Shown here in pieces: positions 54,085 through 62,970 of a DNA stretch of 64,000 nucleotides. The position numbers and the translations under genes were made by a program. The stretch covers positions 1 to 64,000 of the forward strand of contig JANOQM010000011.1 of the NCBI GenBank assembly GCA_031422295.1. Reading direction: 5' to 3'. How positions within the stretch are numbered: position 1 is the stretch's first letter; each line of letters begins with the position of its first letter. This DNA is from JANOMH01 sp031422295. GTDB lineage: Bacteria; Pseudomonadota; Alphaproteobacteria; Rhodobacterales; Rhodobacteraceae. The notes under the pieces are model-generated. The model worked only from the letters and a program-made list of their open reading frames with translations, was not told the origin of the DNA and did not search any database.

Positions 54085-55488
54085 ATGTCCCCGAAAACCC
54101 TCTATGACAAAATCTGGGATGCGCATCTGGCGCATCAGGCCGACGACGGCACCTGCCTGCTGTATATCGACCGGCATCTGGTCCACGAAGTGACCAGCCC
54201 GCAAGCGTTCGAAGGGCTGCGCATGACCGGCCGCACTGTCCGCGCGCCCAACCGCACCATCGCCGTGCCCGACCATAACGTGCCCACCACCGCAGGGCGC
54301 GATACCCATATCGACAACGAGGAATCGCGGATTCAGGTCGAAGCACTCGACAAGAATGCCCGCGATTTCGGCATTCACTATTACCCGGTGTCCGACATCC
54401 GTCAGGGCATCGTCCACATCGTCGGGCCGGAACAGGGCTGGACCCTGCCGGGCATGACCGTGGTCTGCGGCGACAGCCATACCGCGACCCATGGGGCCTT
54501 CGGCGCACTGGCGCATGGCATCGGCACGTCCGAGGTTGAACATGTGCTGGCCACGCAAACGCTGATCTCGAAGAAATCCAAAAACATGAAGGTCGAAATT
54601 ACCGGCCATCTGCGGCCCGGTGTCACCGCCAAAGACATCACTATGTCGGTCATCGGCGAAACCGGCACGGCGGGCGGCACCGGCTATGTCATCGAATATT
54701 GTGGGTCTGCGATCCGCGACCTCAGCATGGAAGGGCGGATGACCGTCTGCAATATGGCAATCGAAGGCGGCGCGCGGGCGGGTCTGATCGCGCCGGATGA
54801 GAAAACCTATGCCTATTGCATGGGTCGGCCCCACGCGCCCAAAGGTGCGCAATGGGATGCGGCCCTGACATGGTGGAAAACCCTGTTCACCGATGATGAC
54901 GCGCATTTCGACAAAATCCTGACGATCAAAGGCGAAGATATCGCCCCTGTGGTCACATGGGGCACCAGCCCCGAAGATGTCTTGCCGATCACCAGCTTTG
55001 TCCCCGCCGCCGACAGCTTTCAGGGTGGCAAGGTGGATGCAGTCACACGGTCACTGGACTATATGGGCCTGACCGCCGGGCAAAAGCTGACCGATATCCA
55101 GATCGACACCGTGTTCATCGGGTCCTGCACCAATGGCCGGATCGAAGACCTCCGCGCCGCCGCCGCGATCCTCAAGGGCAAAAAGATCAAAGACGGGATG
55201 CGGGCCATGGTCGTGCCCGGATCGGGTCTGGTGCGTTTGCAAGCCGAGGAGGAAGGGCTGGCGCAGATCTTCATCGACGCAGGCTTTGAATGGCGGCTGG
55301 CAGGCTGCTCAATGTGTCTGGCAATGAACCCCGACCAGTTGTCGCCGGGCGAACGCTGTGCGGCCACGAGCAACCGGAACTTTGAGGGGCGACAAGGGCG
55401 GGGCGGACGTACGCATCTGATGTCGCCCGCCATGGCCGCAGCGGCTGCTGTCACTGGGCACCTAACCGATGTACGGGAGATGATGTAA
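54085..55488 (+). CDS. leuC: 3-isopropylmalate dehydratase large subunit
   Basis: Isomerises 2- to 3-isopropylmalate in leucine synthesis with LeuD; aconitase-type [4Fe-4S] enzyme. 467 residues from ATG 54085 (CGGAG in front; GTG 54076 overlaps that site). Cluster ligands are seen in GSCTNGR and GCSMCLAMNPDQ; GDSHTATHGAFG and SNRNFEGRQG are also present. Its TAA overlaps the leuD ATG (TAATG). Confidence 0.97.
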   Translation: MSPKTLYDKIWDAHLAHQADDGTCLLYIDRHLVHEVTSPQAFEGLRMTGRTVRAPNRTIAVPDHNVPTTAGRDTHIDNEESRIQVEALDKNARDFGIHYYPVSDIRQGIVHIVGPEQGWTLPGMTVVCGDSHTATHGAFGALAHGIGTSEVEHVLATQTLISKKSKNMKVEITGHLRPGVTAKDITMSVIGETGTAGGTGYVIEYCGSAIRDLSMEGRMTVCNMAIEGGARAGLIAPDEKTYAYCMGRPHAPKGAQWDAALTWWKTLFTDDDAHFDKILTIKGEDIAPVVTWGTSPEDVLPITSFVPAADSFQGGKVDAVTRSLDYMGLTAGQKLTDIQIDTVFIGSCTNGRIEDLRAAAAILKGKKIKDGMRAMVVPGSGLVRLQAEEEGLAQIFIDAGFEWRLAGCSMCLAMNPDQLSPGERCAATSNRNFEGRQGRGGRTHLMSPAMAAAAAVTGHLTDVREMM

Positions 55489-56093
55489 TGGACGCTTTCA
55501 CCACCCTCAGCGGCATCGCCGCCCCGATGCCGCTGGTCAATATTGACACCGACATGATCATCCCCAAGCAATTCCTGAAGACGATCAAACGGACCGGCCT
55601 CGGCGTCAACCTGTTCGACGAAATGCGCTACATGCTGGACGGGACGGAAATCCCAGGCTTCGTGCTGAACCAGCCCGCCTACCGGACCGCGCAAATCATC
55701 GTCGCGGGCGAAAACTTCGGCTGTGGATCATCGCGCGAACACGCGCCCTGGGCGCTGGCTGACTTCGGCATCCGCTGCGTGATTTCCACCAGTTTTGCTG
55801 ATATTTTCTACAATAACTGCTTCAAGAACGGTATTCTGCCGATCATCCTCCCCGAGGCAGAACGGAACGCTTGCCTGAAAGACGCAGAAAAAGGCGCGAA
55901 CGCCCGAATCGATGTGGACCTGGCCAGCCAGACCATCACCCTGTCAGACGGCAGCAAAATCAGCTTTGAATTGGACCCGTTCCGCAAACATTGCCTGATC
56001 AATGGTCTGGACGACATTGCATTGTCACTGGAAAAGGTAACATCCATAAGCAGTTACGAGGCTGCACTGGCGCAAAGCCGGCCTTGGGTCTGA
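55488..56093 (+). CDS. leuD: 3-isopropylmalate dehydratase small subunit
   Basis: 201 residues, the swivelling domain that completes the active site with LeuC: VNIDTDMIIPKQFLK, GENFGCGSSREHAPWAL and SFADIFYNNCFKNGILP. Coupled to leuC by TAATG. A hairpin follows, then about 330 bases with repeats, so the operon probably ends here. leuB lies 4.7 kb further on. Confidence 0.97.
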   Translation: MDAFTTLSGIAAPMPLVNIDTDMIIPKQFLKTIKRTGLGVNLFDEMRYMLDGTEIPGFVLNQPAYRTAQIIVAGENFGCGSSREHAPWALADFGIRCVISTSFADIFYNNCFKNGILPIILPEAERNACLKDAEKGANARIDVDLASQTITLSDGSKISFELDPFRKHCLINGLDDIALSLEKVTSISSYEAALAQSRPWV

Positions 56094-56106
56094 TCTGGCA
56101 GCCACC

Positions 56107-56131
56107 GGGTCCGGTCCCAAAACCCGGACCC
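56107..56131 (+). terminator. hairpin after leuD
   Basis: A perfect 8-bp stem, GGGTCCGG with CCGGACCC, and a 9-base loop start 13 bases after the leuD stop. No T-tract follows. Confidence 0.5.
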
Positions 56132-56159
56132 GCCATGCGATAGTGCTGATGTGCCTTTG

Positions 56160-56197
56160 ATTTTCGGAGTTGCCCAAATACCTCCGCCGGAGGCATC
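56160..56197. repeat. dispersed CCTCCGCCGGAGG hairpin repeat, copy 5
   Basis: TTTTCGGAGTTGCCCAAATA followed by the palindrome and GCATC. It matches copies 1 and 2 nearly base for base over the shared part. Confidence 0.82.
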
Positions 56198-56258
56198 TGC
56201 CCGAAAAATTTATGCAAAAGCCCGGGGAAATATGTCCAGTTTATCTCCGCAACCATTG

Positions 56259-56299
56259 GCAGATGTAGCGCGCGATTTCACAACCAACGCTACATCTGC
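56259..56299. other. 12-bp perfect inverted repeat upstream of the 56426 gene
   Basis: GCAGATGTAGCG (56259-56270) and CGCTACATCTGC (56288-56299) with a 17-base spacer. It lies between leuD and a membrane-protein gene. The arms are not flanked by T runs, so an operator or RNA structure is as likely as a terminator. Confidence 0.6.
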
Positions 56300-56425
56300 G
56301 CCCACCCTTCGTTTTGCCATTGCTAGGCTTTGAATTGGTTGCAATCTCGCACCAGTCCTGCCGCAAAACCGCCACACATGCCGACAATGGTTAACCAAGT
56401 GTTGCTGCATCTGGGGTGAACGGGC

Positions 56426-57370
56426 ATGAATATGGCAAGAATGAGGCAGACCCTGAAAAAACGGGAAAAGCCAACCGGAACAGAGCCGCGGCACCGTATC
56501 GCGACCGGCCGGAAGTTGGGTGAGCAGGCAATGATGACGCGACTTTCAGGGGCAATCCTGCGGGCAATTCTGGTGGTTTTGCTGATCGCAACGCCGTCAA
56601 TTCTGCTGCCCGGAACCAGCAGCGATACCACACAAATCATTGCTTTGCTTGGCTTTATTGCCGCAGCCTTCACCTTGGTTGAATATTACTCCGCCTCGCC
56701 TTCACTGGTGGAGTTTCGGGATGCGCCGCCGTTCAACCGGGTGCGCTTCATTGCGTTGTTCATGACGGTCTTTATCCTGACCATCATTCTGCGCGGTGCG
56801 ACCGACCCCACCACCATCACCCGCTTTTTCGAAACCGTGGGGGCCGAGATCGGGTCATCCATCGACATGCCCTATTCGCCAGTGCGCCTTGTCGTGCTGA
56901 TGATGCCCGATTCGGCCTCAGCCGCGTTGGTCGAACAGGTCAGAACCGCCGCCGGTATCAGCTATTTTGTCTCGCTCATGGCGATGGCATTCTTCGTGCT
57001 TCTGCTGCGGTTGCGCGGCTGGCCGATGGGCAACAAAGGCTTCAACGTCTGGGTCAATCTGCCAACGTTTGACCCGACCGCCGGTGGTGATGTCGTCGAA
57101 CGGCTGAACCGTGACGCACAATTTAACCTTATCTTAGGGTTTCTGCTGCCATTCATTATTCCAGCCTTCGTCAAACTCGCGTCCGACATGTTCGACCCGA
57201 TCACCTTGACGAACCCGCATACGTTAATCTGGACGATGACCGCATGGGCGTTTTTACCTGCCAGTTTGTTGATGCGGGGTACGGCCCTGACCCGGGTGGC
57301 CTATATGATCAAAATGCAACGCGAACGGGCCTATGCCGCCGCCGAATCCGAAGGTTTTGCGCGGGCCTGA
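56426..57370 (+). CDS. hypothetical integral membrane protein
   Basis: 314 residues with about six transmembrane helices (near 42-62, 68-88, 108-128, 175-195, 232-252 and 267-290) and a charged N-terminal tail. No family I can name. ATG 56426 has GGGTGAACGGG in front; ATGs at 56531 and 56534 are alternatives that would drop the tail. The C-terminal part is overlapped by the start of the next frame. It lies after leuD on the same strand, with 330 bases between. Confidence 0.75.
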   Translation: MNMARMRQTLKKREKPTGTEPRHRIATGRKLGEQAMMTRLSGAILRAILVVLLIATPSILLPGTSSDTTQIIALLGFIAAAFTLVEYYSASPSLVEFRDAPPFNRVRFIALFMTVFILTIILRGATDPTTITRFFETVGAEIGSSIDMPYSPVRLVVLMMPDSASAALVEQVRTAAGISYFVSLMAMAFFVLLLRLRGWPMGNKGFNVWVNLPTFDPTAGGDVVERLNRDAQFNLILGFLLPFIIPAFVKLASDMFDPITLTNPHTLIWTMTAWAFLPASLLMRGTALTRVAYMIKMQRERAYAAAESEGFARA

Positions 57371-58446
57371 TCGTTGTTTTCATCACGGTTTTGACTGGTC
57401 CGGCCACTGCCGAAAATCTCCGCATTGCCACTTACGCCGCCGCATTCAGCCGGTCCGGCCCGGGGTTGCTGTTGCGCGATATTCTGGCGGGCGATGATGA
57501 ACAGATCATTGCAGCCACGGCGGTCATTGCTGAAATCAAACCCGATGTGCTGCTACTGACCGACATCGACTATGATCTTGGGCTGGCTGCTTTGACTGCC
57601 CTGACGGCCAAGCTTGGGGATCAGGGCATTGATTATCCTTACGTATTTTCGCTGCGGCCCAATAGCGGGCAGTTCACTGGCCTTGATCTGGACAATAATG
57701 GCCAGATTGGCGAGGCGCGGGATGCGATGGGTTATGGCCGCTTTGCGGGCGATGGCGGCTTGGCGGTTCTCTCGCGCTGGCCGATAAACATGACCAATGT
57801 CCGCGACTTCTCAGACCTGCTGTGGCGCGATCTGCCGGGGGCCACCCTGCCCATGGTTGATGGCCAGCCATTCCCAAATGCCGCAGTGCAGAACCAGCAA
57901 CGCCTGTCCAGCAGCGCTCATTGGCTGGTTCCGGTCCAAACTGGCGACGGTCCGCCGCTGACCCTGCTGGTCTGGTCCGCCACCCCGCCGGTGTTTGACG
58001 GGCCCGAGGACCAGAACGGCCTGCGCAACCGCGATGAATTGCGCCTGTGGCAGGCAGTTCTGGACGGCACCTATGGTCCGCCGCCTGAAGATTTCGTCCT
58101 GCTGGGCAATGCCAATCTTGACCCTGCCGATGGCGACGGGTTCCGGCAAGCAATGGCGCAGTTGCTGGCCGATCCCCGACTACAGGATCCCGCCCCCAGC
58201 AGCGCCGGGGCCCGCGCCGCTGCCGATCCGGGACAGACCGGCGATCCGGGCCTTGATACAACCGACTGGCCCGATGGGGCGCCTGGCAATCTGCGGGTCA
58301 GCTATGTGTTGCCTGCGGCGGATTGGACAGTGACCGGCGCTGGCGTTTTCTGGCCCGCGCCGGATGATCCAAAGGTAAACTTACTCGGCCGCGATGGCCT
58401 TGCCGCCGGCCCGCATCGCCTGGTCTGGGTCGACTTGGCCCGGTAG
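57244..58446 (+). CDS. endonuclease/exonuclease/phosphatase-fold secreted protein
   Basis: The fold is shown by NLRIATYAAAFS, IKPDVLLLTDIDYD, GGLAVLSRWPI, LLGNANLDPADG and a closing YVLPAADW, with divergence at key positions (Asp instead of Glu in the metal site, GNANLDP instead of GDFNLDP). A signal peptide (LIVVFITVLTGPATA) begins at about codon 43, so translation from ATG 57244 would give an unusual leader and overlap the previous gene by 127 bases. A CTG at 57368 would fit a normal signal peptide. Its 3' end overlaps the convergent NmrA-like gene by 66 bases. Confidence 0.8.
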   Translation: MGVFTCQFVDAGYGPDPGGLYDQNATRTGLCRRRIRRFCAGLIVVFITVLTGPATAENLRIATYAAAFSRSGPGLLLRDILAGDDEQIIAATAVIAEIKPDVLLLTDIDYDLGLAALTALTAKLGDQGIDYPYVFSLRPNSGQFTGLDLDNNGQIGEARDAMGYGRFAGDGGLAVLSRWPINMTNVRDFSDLLWRDLPGATLPMVDGQPFPNAAVQNQQRLSSSAHWLVPVQTGDGPPLTLLVWSATPPVFDGPEDQNGLRNRDELRLWQAVLDGTYGPPPEDFVLLGNANLDPADGDGFRQAMAQLLADPRLQDPAPSSAGARAAADPGQTGDPGLDTTDWPDGAPGNLRVSYVLPAADWTVTGAGVFWPAPDDPKVNLLGRDGLAAGPHRLVWVDLAR

Positions 58447-59289
58447 GCCCGCCAGCATCACACTGCGCAGATCAGTGGCGTGGAAATCCGGCAAAAGCCG
58501 GGCCAGTTTTGCGCCCGATAGGGTATGGTTGATCGTCCACAAATAGCGCATCTCGCGCAATTCCCTTGCCAATTCCCAAAACGGGCTGGCCAAGGTCATG
58601 AACCACCACGCAAACGGGCTTAGTCTGATAGGCCGGCCCAAAGCGTCCTGCAGTGTTGCGCGCAACTGATCGAGCGTAAACGCATGGCCGGTAAATGGCA
58701 CATCTTCGAACTGCGCCAATGTGCTACGCGTCTCGGATAAACCAACCGCAGCCCGGGCCCAATCGGGCAGGTAGCAATAGGTGGTGATCACATCCTTTGG
58801 CCCCGGTGCGGTCACCTTGCCCTTGGCGATCCCGGTCAACAGGAACAGTGTCATAATGTCCTTGTTATGGTCAGGGTCGATGAAATTGCCCGCCCGCAGC
58901 ACGATGGTCTGCACGCCCGAGGCCTTATAGGCCAGTTCCATATCGACCCGTATCTGCCCCTTGCGGGTGGTCGGGCGCTGCAGGCTGTGTTCGGACCATT
59001 CGCCGCCAATGCTGTCGAAGTTATAGACATTGCCCGGCACGATGACCGTGGCCCCGCTGGCCCGTGCGGCAGCAACCACCTGCGCGGTGATTTGCGGGAT
59101 GAGGACATCCCAGTTATGATATCCGGGCGGGTTCAGGCCGTTGACGATAACATCAACGCCCATCGCAGCCTTGACCATATCGGTGCCGCGTTCATAGTGC
59201 CGGACATGCCAGCCTGCGTTCCAGAATGCGGCAGCGGCATGGCTGCCGATTTTGCCGGTGCCGCCGAGGATTAAAACTGTTTGGGTCAT
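58381..59289 (-). CDS. NAD(P)-binding NmrA/SDR-like epimerase-type protein
   Basis: 302 residues with GGTGKIGSHAAAAF near the N-terminus, the extended-SDR/NmrA glycine motif, then VIVPGNVYNFDSIG and a Rossmann core; the Y-x-x-x-K pair is not clear. It may sense or reduce via NAD(P). It is divergent from a LysR-type regulator with 88 bases between, the usual layout for a regulator and its target. The end overlaps the convergent exonuclease-fold gene. Confidence 0.85.
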   Translation of the reverse strand: MTQTVLILGGTGKIGSHAAAAFWNAGWHVRHYERGTDMVKAAMGVDVIVNGLNPPGYHNWDVLIPQITAQVVAAARASGATVIVPGNVYNFDSIGGEWSEHSLQRPTTRKGQIRVDMELAYKASGVQTIVLRAGNFIDPDHNKDIMTLFLLTGIAKGKVTAPGPKDVITTYCYLPDWARAAVGLSETRSTLAQFEDVPFTGHAFTLDQLRATLQDALGRPIRLSPFAWWFMTLASPFWELARELREMRYLWTINHTLSGAKLARLLPDFHATDLRSVMLAGLPGQVDPDQAMRAGGKAIAAE

Positions 59290-59377
59290 GGGTTACTCCT
59301 GAATGATAGGGGCAAGATGAACTCAACAGATACAAATAGAAATTGCCGGAAAACGCAGAGCGTGTATTCATGAATGA

Positions 59378-60274
59378 ATGGATAAACCACTGTCATCGCT
59401 TGATTGGTCGCTGGTGCAGGCGTTTCTTTCCGTCGCCGATACCGGCAGTCTGTCCGCCGCCGCCCGCTTGTCAGGCACCAGCCAGCCAACCTTGGGTCGT
59501 CAGATAAAGGCGATCGAGGCGCAGTTGGGCGCTGATCTTTTTATCCGGCAGGCGCGCGGGCTGGCGCTGAGCGAAACCGGGGCTGCGCTGATTTCCCCGG
59601 CGCGGGCGATGCGCGATGCGGCGGGTCAGATTGCGCTGACTGCCGCGGGCCGGGCAGACCGGCTGGAGGGGACGGTACGGATTACTGCCAGCGTCTCGAT
59701 GGCGGTTTATCACTTGCCCCCGATCATTGCTGCAATCCGGTTAGCGGAGCCGCATATTGCGATTGAGATTGAACCATCCGATGTTACCACCAACCTGCTA
59801 TACCGCGAGGCTGATATTGCGGTGCGGATGTATCGCCCGACCCAGCTTGATCTGGTGTCGCAGCATTTGGGCGATATTGAACTGGCTGTATTTGCAGCCA
59901 AATCCTATCTGGCGCGGCGCGGGTTTCCGACGTCGCTGGACCAGATTGCTGACCATGATGTCGTAGGCTTTGACCGCAGCGACGCGATAATTGAGGGGTT
60001 TCGCACAGCAGGTGCCCCGGTTAGCCGGGATTATTTCAAAACCCGCTGTGATGATAACGTGGTGCACTGGGAACTGGTCCGGGCGGGCTGTGGCATCGGT
60101 TTTGCGCAGGCGTGCATCGGCCGGGCCGATCCGACGGTGCAGGAACTCGACTTTGGTTTCATGGTGCCGAACCTTGAAATGTGGCTGACCGCGCATGAAG
60201 CGATGCGCCAGACCCCACGCATCCGCCGGGTCTGGGATATGCTGGCCAAGGGGCTGCGACCGCTGTGTATGTGA
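59378..60274 (+). CDS. LysR-type transcriptional regulator
   Basis: 298 residues: N-terminal helix-turn-helix (FLSVADTGSLSAAARLSGTS, about 17-36) and the effector-binding domain. No redox cysteine pair like OxyR. It is divergent from the NmrA-like gene, its likely target. ATTCATGAAT at 59366-59375, a perfect palindrome just before the start, could be part of the operator. Start chosen as ATG 59378 by the HTH position. Confidence 0.9.
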   Translation: MDKPLSSLDWSLVQAFLSVADTGSLSAAARLSGTSQPTLGRQIKAIEAQLGADLFIRQARGLALSETGAALISPARAMRDAAGQIALTAAGRADRLEGTVRITASVSMAVYHLPPIIAAIRLAEPHIAIEIEPSDVTTNLLYREADIAVRMYRPTQLDLVSQHLGDIELAVFAAKSYLARRGFPTSLDQIADHDVVGFDRSDAIIEGFRTAGAPVSRDYFKTRCDDNVVHWELVRAGCGIGFAQACIGRADPTVQELDFGFMVPNLEMWLTAHEAMRQTPRIRRVWDMLAKGLRPLCM

Positions 60275-60664
60275 TCAATTCGGTTCCGTGCTACCGCCCA
60301 AATCAATCAGAAACTTGACCAATGGCAGCACTTTTGGCCCTTCAACCGCGCAAGTGTCAGGTTTGTCCAGCAGGGCAAAGGCCGGGTTAAAATACCCCGC
60401 GTCATAAGCGTCGGTATCCAGACCCAGATTATTATTGGCAATCAAATCCGCCGTCCCGTTCAGCAGCGACCATTCCCCATCAGTAATCGCGAACGCCGGG
60501 CAATTCATCCCGACGACGATGGCGGTCACAATCCCAGTCAGCAATTCCTGACTTTGGCTTTGGTTGAAATCGTCGACACGCGGCATGGCCACCGCAATCG
60601 CCCCGTCGGCGGGGGCAAGGGTTGGTATTATCAGGGCCAAAGTTAGCAGAATGACAAGTCGCAT
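60275..60664 (-). CDS. small secreted hypothetical protein
   Basis: 129 residues with a signal peptide (VILLTLALIIPTLAPADG, cleavage near 20) and two Cys (near 55 and 107) that could pair. Not recognised. AAAGGTGC precedes ATG 60664. Its stop lies right next to the stop of the convergent LysR gene, and it is divergent from leuB with 132 bases between. A longer minus-strand frame through leuB is only a shadow. Confidence 0.72.
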   Translation of the reverse strand: MRLVILLTLALIIPTLAPADGAIAVAMPRVDDFNQSQSQELLTGIVTAIVVGMNCPAFAITDGEWSLLNGTADLIANNNLGLDTDAYDAGYFNPAFALLDKPDTCAVEGPKVLPLVKFLIDLGGSTEPN

Positions 60665-60796
60665 GGGCGCACCTTTGAAAAGCGGGATGATCGCAGTCTG
60701 CACCCGCAGGGGCCGAATGTGAAGCACCCGCGCTTGACCCTGCCCCCCCAAGCAATTACGCGAACGCCAACAGATTTTGCGCAAAGGACAGTTATC

Positions 60797-61903
60797 ATGG
60801 CCAATCCCTCGCTTCTTATCCTTGCCGGTGACGGTATCGGCCCCGAGGTGATGGGGCAGGTCAAACGGATCATCGACTGGTACGGGGCCAAGCGTGGCGT
60901 GACCTTTGATGTGACCGAAGATCTGGTCGGCGGCTGTGCCTATGATGTCCATGGCGTCCCGTTGCATGATGACACAATGGCCAAGGCGCAGTCGGTGGAC
61001 GCGGTTCTGCTGGGGGCGGTAGGTGGCCCGAAGTATGACGCGTTGGATTTCAGCGTGAAACCCGAACGCGGATTGCTGCGCCTGCGCAAGGAAATGGACC
61101 TGTATGCCAACCTGCGCCCGGCCCAGTGTTTTGACGCGCTGGCCGACTTTTCCAGCCTGAAGCGCGAAGTCGTCGCCGGTCTGGACATCATGATCATCCG
61201 CGAACTGACCAGCGGCGTTTATTTCGGCGAACCACGCGGGATTTTTGTCGAGGGGAACGAGCGGGTCGGCATCAACACCCAGCGCTATACCGAATCCGAG
61301 ATTGCCCGCGTGGCCCGGTCGGCCTTTGAACTGGCCCGCAAGCGCGGCAACAAGGTCTGTTCGATGGAAAAGGCCAATGTCATGGAATCCGGCGTGCTGT
61401 GGCGCGAGGTTGTGACCAAGGTCCATGCCGAGGAATATCCGGATGTGCAGCTGTCGCATATGTATGCCGACAATGGCGCGATGCAGCTGGTCCGCTGGCC
61501 CAAGCAGTTTGACGTGATCGTCACTGACAATTTGTTTGGCGATGTTTTGTCCGATGCTGCCGCCATGCTGACCGGATCGCTGGGCATGTTGCCGTCAGCC
61601 AGCCTTGGTGCGCCCATGGCCAATGGCCGCCCCAAGGCGCTGTATGAACCGGTGCATGGGTCCGCCCCGGACATCATGGGCACCGGCAAGGCCAATCCGA
61701 TTGCCTGTATCCTGAGCTTTGCCATGGCCTTGCGCTATTCCTTTGGCATGCTCGACGAGGCGGCGCGGGTTGAGGCGGCGGTGGCACAGGTGCTGGAGGA
61801 TGGGCTGCGCACCGCTGACCTGCTGGGTCCGCAGGGTGGTGAAGCGGTGACCACGACGCAGATGGGTGACGCGATTATCGCCGCATTGGACGCCAGCCTT
61901 TAA
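60797..61903 (+). CDS. leuB: 3-isopropylmalate dehydrogenase
   Basis: Oxidatively decarboxylates 3-isopropylmalate in leucine synthesis, NAD-dependent. 368 residues from ATG 60797 (AAAGGACAG in front; frame open 26 codons further). Features: LAGDGIGPEV, GAVGGPKYD, R-x-x-x-D-L-Y-A-N-L-R-P, ELTSGVYFGEPRG, the metal Asp region VTDNLFGDVLSDAA and HGSAPDIMGTGKANP. It is separated from leuC-leuD by five genes, and ends in a strong hairpin. Confidence 0.97.
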   Translation: MANPSLLILAGDGIGPEVMGQVKRIIDWYGAKRGVTFDVTEDLVGGCAYDVHGVPLHDDTMAKAQSVDAVLLGAVGGPKYDALDFSVKPERGLLRLRKEMDLYANLRPAQCFDALADFSSLKREVVAGLDIMIIRELTSGVYFGEPRGIFVEGNERVGINTQRYTESEIARVARSAFELARKRGNKVCSMEKANVMESGVLWREVVTKVHAEEYPDVQLSHMYADNGAMQLVRWPKQFDVIVTDNLFGDVLSDAAAMLTGSLGMLPSASLGAPMANGRPKALYEPVHGSAPDIMGTGKANPIACILSFAMALRYSFGMLDEAARVEAAVAQVLEDGLRTADLLGPQGGEAVTTTQMGDAIIAALDASL

Positions 61904-61928
61904 GCTGTCTGGCCGGCGAAAACGCAAC

Positions 61929-61958
61929 CTAAAACCTTCCCCGCGGGCAAGGTTTTAG
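61929..61958 (+). terminator. terminator after leuB
   Basis: A perfect 10-bp stem (CTAAAACCTT with AAGGTTTTAG) encloses CCCGCGGG, itself a palindrome. It lies 26 bases after the leuB stop. Confidence 0.75.
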
Positions 61959-62026
61959 TAAACAAAATCATAACATTAACAAACTTTTAACAGATGTCGA
62001 TGGGGTCACATTACGGCCCCGCTGGA

Positions 62027-62782
62027 TCACCCTTTGAACTTGGCGATATCAGCCACTTGCACAAGGGCTTTCTTGACCACCTTGATCCGCTCGGCCTTGT
62101 CCTTGTCATTATCGTCGCTCAACTTCATCGTGCCCAGATCAAAGCCCTGAAATTTCTGGAACTCGGACCAGAATTCCTTGTTATAATTGTCCAGCTGCTT
62201 GACGGAGTTTGATACGCTGCGGCCCTGCTGTTTGATATTGTCGTTCCATGATGCACTGGACCCATCGGCCAGAAACACCTTGGCGCCGATCAAGAACTTC
62301 TTGACGGCATCCATTAAAAACTTGGCCGCCAGAATGTTTTTCTTGACGATCCGGTCGCGCATTTCCTTGAGCGGGCCGTCTATATCGAGGCTTTTGCAGG
62401 TCAGCGCAAAGTCGGTCGCGGCCTTGGCCACCGCCAGAGCGGCCTTGGATGCATCGCCGCCACCGGTCACTTTTTTAAGGGTGTCGGCGGCCTTGCTGGC
62501 CACTTTGTCGACTTCGAACAACTGCTTGCGAAACGGCTCGATCACCTTGGCGTAGTACTCTTTGCCGGCTTTGACCCCTGCCTGCAGCTCTTCTTCGGTA
62601 TTGGGGTTCTGCGGCAGCAAGTTTGTCGTGTCGATCTTTTTGTGCATGGCCAGCGTCTTGACCAGTTCGTCACCCAGCCCGGTCTTTTTGGTCTTGCCAA
62701 TCAGACCTTTCTTTTTCTGCCAATCTGCATCAGTCAGCGTTTTCGGATACTCGATAATCGCCGTTACACTTATGCCCGCCAT
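62027..62782 (-). CDS. unrecognised lysine-rich helical protein
   Basis: 251 residues, cytoplasmic by sequence, rich in Lys (over 15 percent by eye), with long helical stretches (about 75-115, 130-165, 220-250), few Cys and no membrane segment or signal. No domain or motif is recognised. A strong ribosome-binding site (AGGAGGAC) precedes ATG 62782. It is a single gene between leuB and a DMT exporter. Lysine-rich composition and isolation suggest recent arrival; the function is open. Confidence 0.75.
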   Translation of the reverse strand: MAGISVTAIIEYPKTLTDADWQKKKGLIGKTKKTGLGDELVKTLAMHKKIDTTNLLPQNPNTEEELQAGVKAGKEYYAKVIEPFRKQLFEVDKVASKAADTLKKVTGGGDASKAALAVAKAATDFALTCKSLDIDGPLKEMRDRIVKKNILAAKFLMDAVKKFLIGAKVFLADGSSASWNDNIKQQGRSVSNSVKQLDNYNKEFWSEFQKFQGFDLGTMKLSDDNDKDKAERIKVVKKALVQVADIAKFKG

Positions 62783-62970
62783 AATTGTCCTCCTGTCAAA
62801 TTTGAAAACGGGCCTGCTAAGTCGTGGCCTCGTGGGTCGAAGTTGACACGCTCACCAGCGCGGAATCAAGGGCTTCGTTCTGCAAGTTGTGTGGAACTGT
62901 CAAAGGCGGTTGACCTTGGCCCGGCAATGCGGGATGCAACCCAAAGTATTACGTCGGAGGGATTTCAGCC

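Noticed and set aside
60275..61459. 394-codon minus-strand frame across leuB
   Set aside because: Only its last 129 codons have a signal peptide and ribosome-binding site; the rest is antisense to leuB, which has full family conservation.
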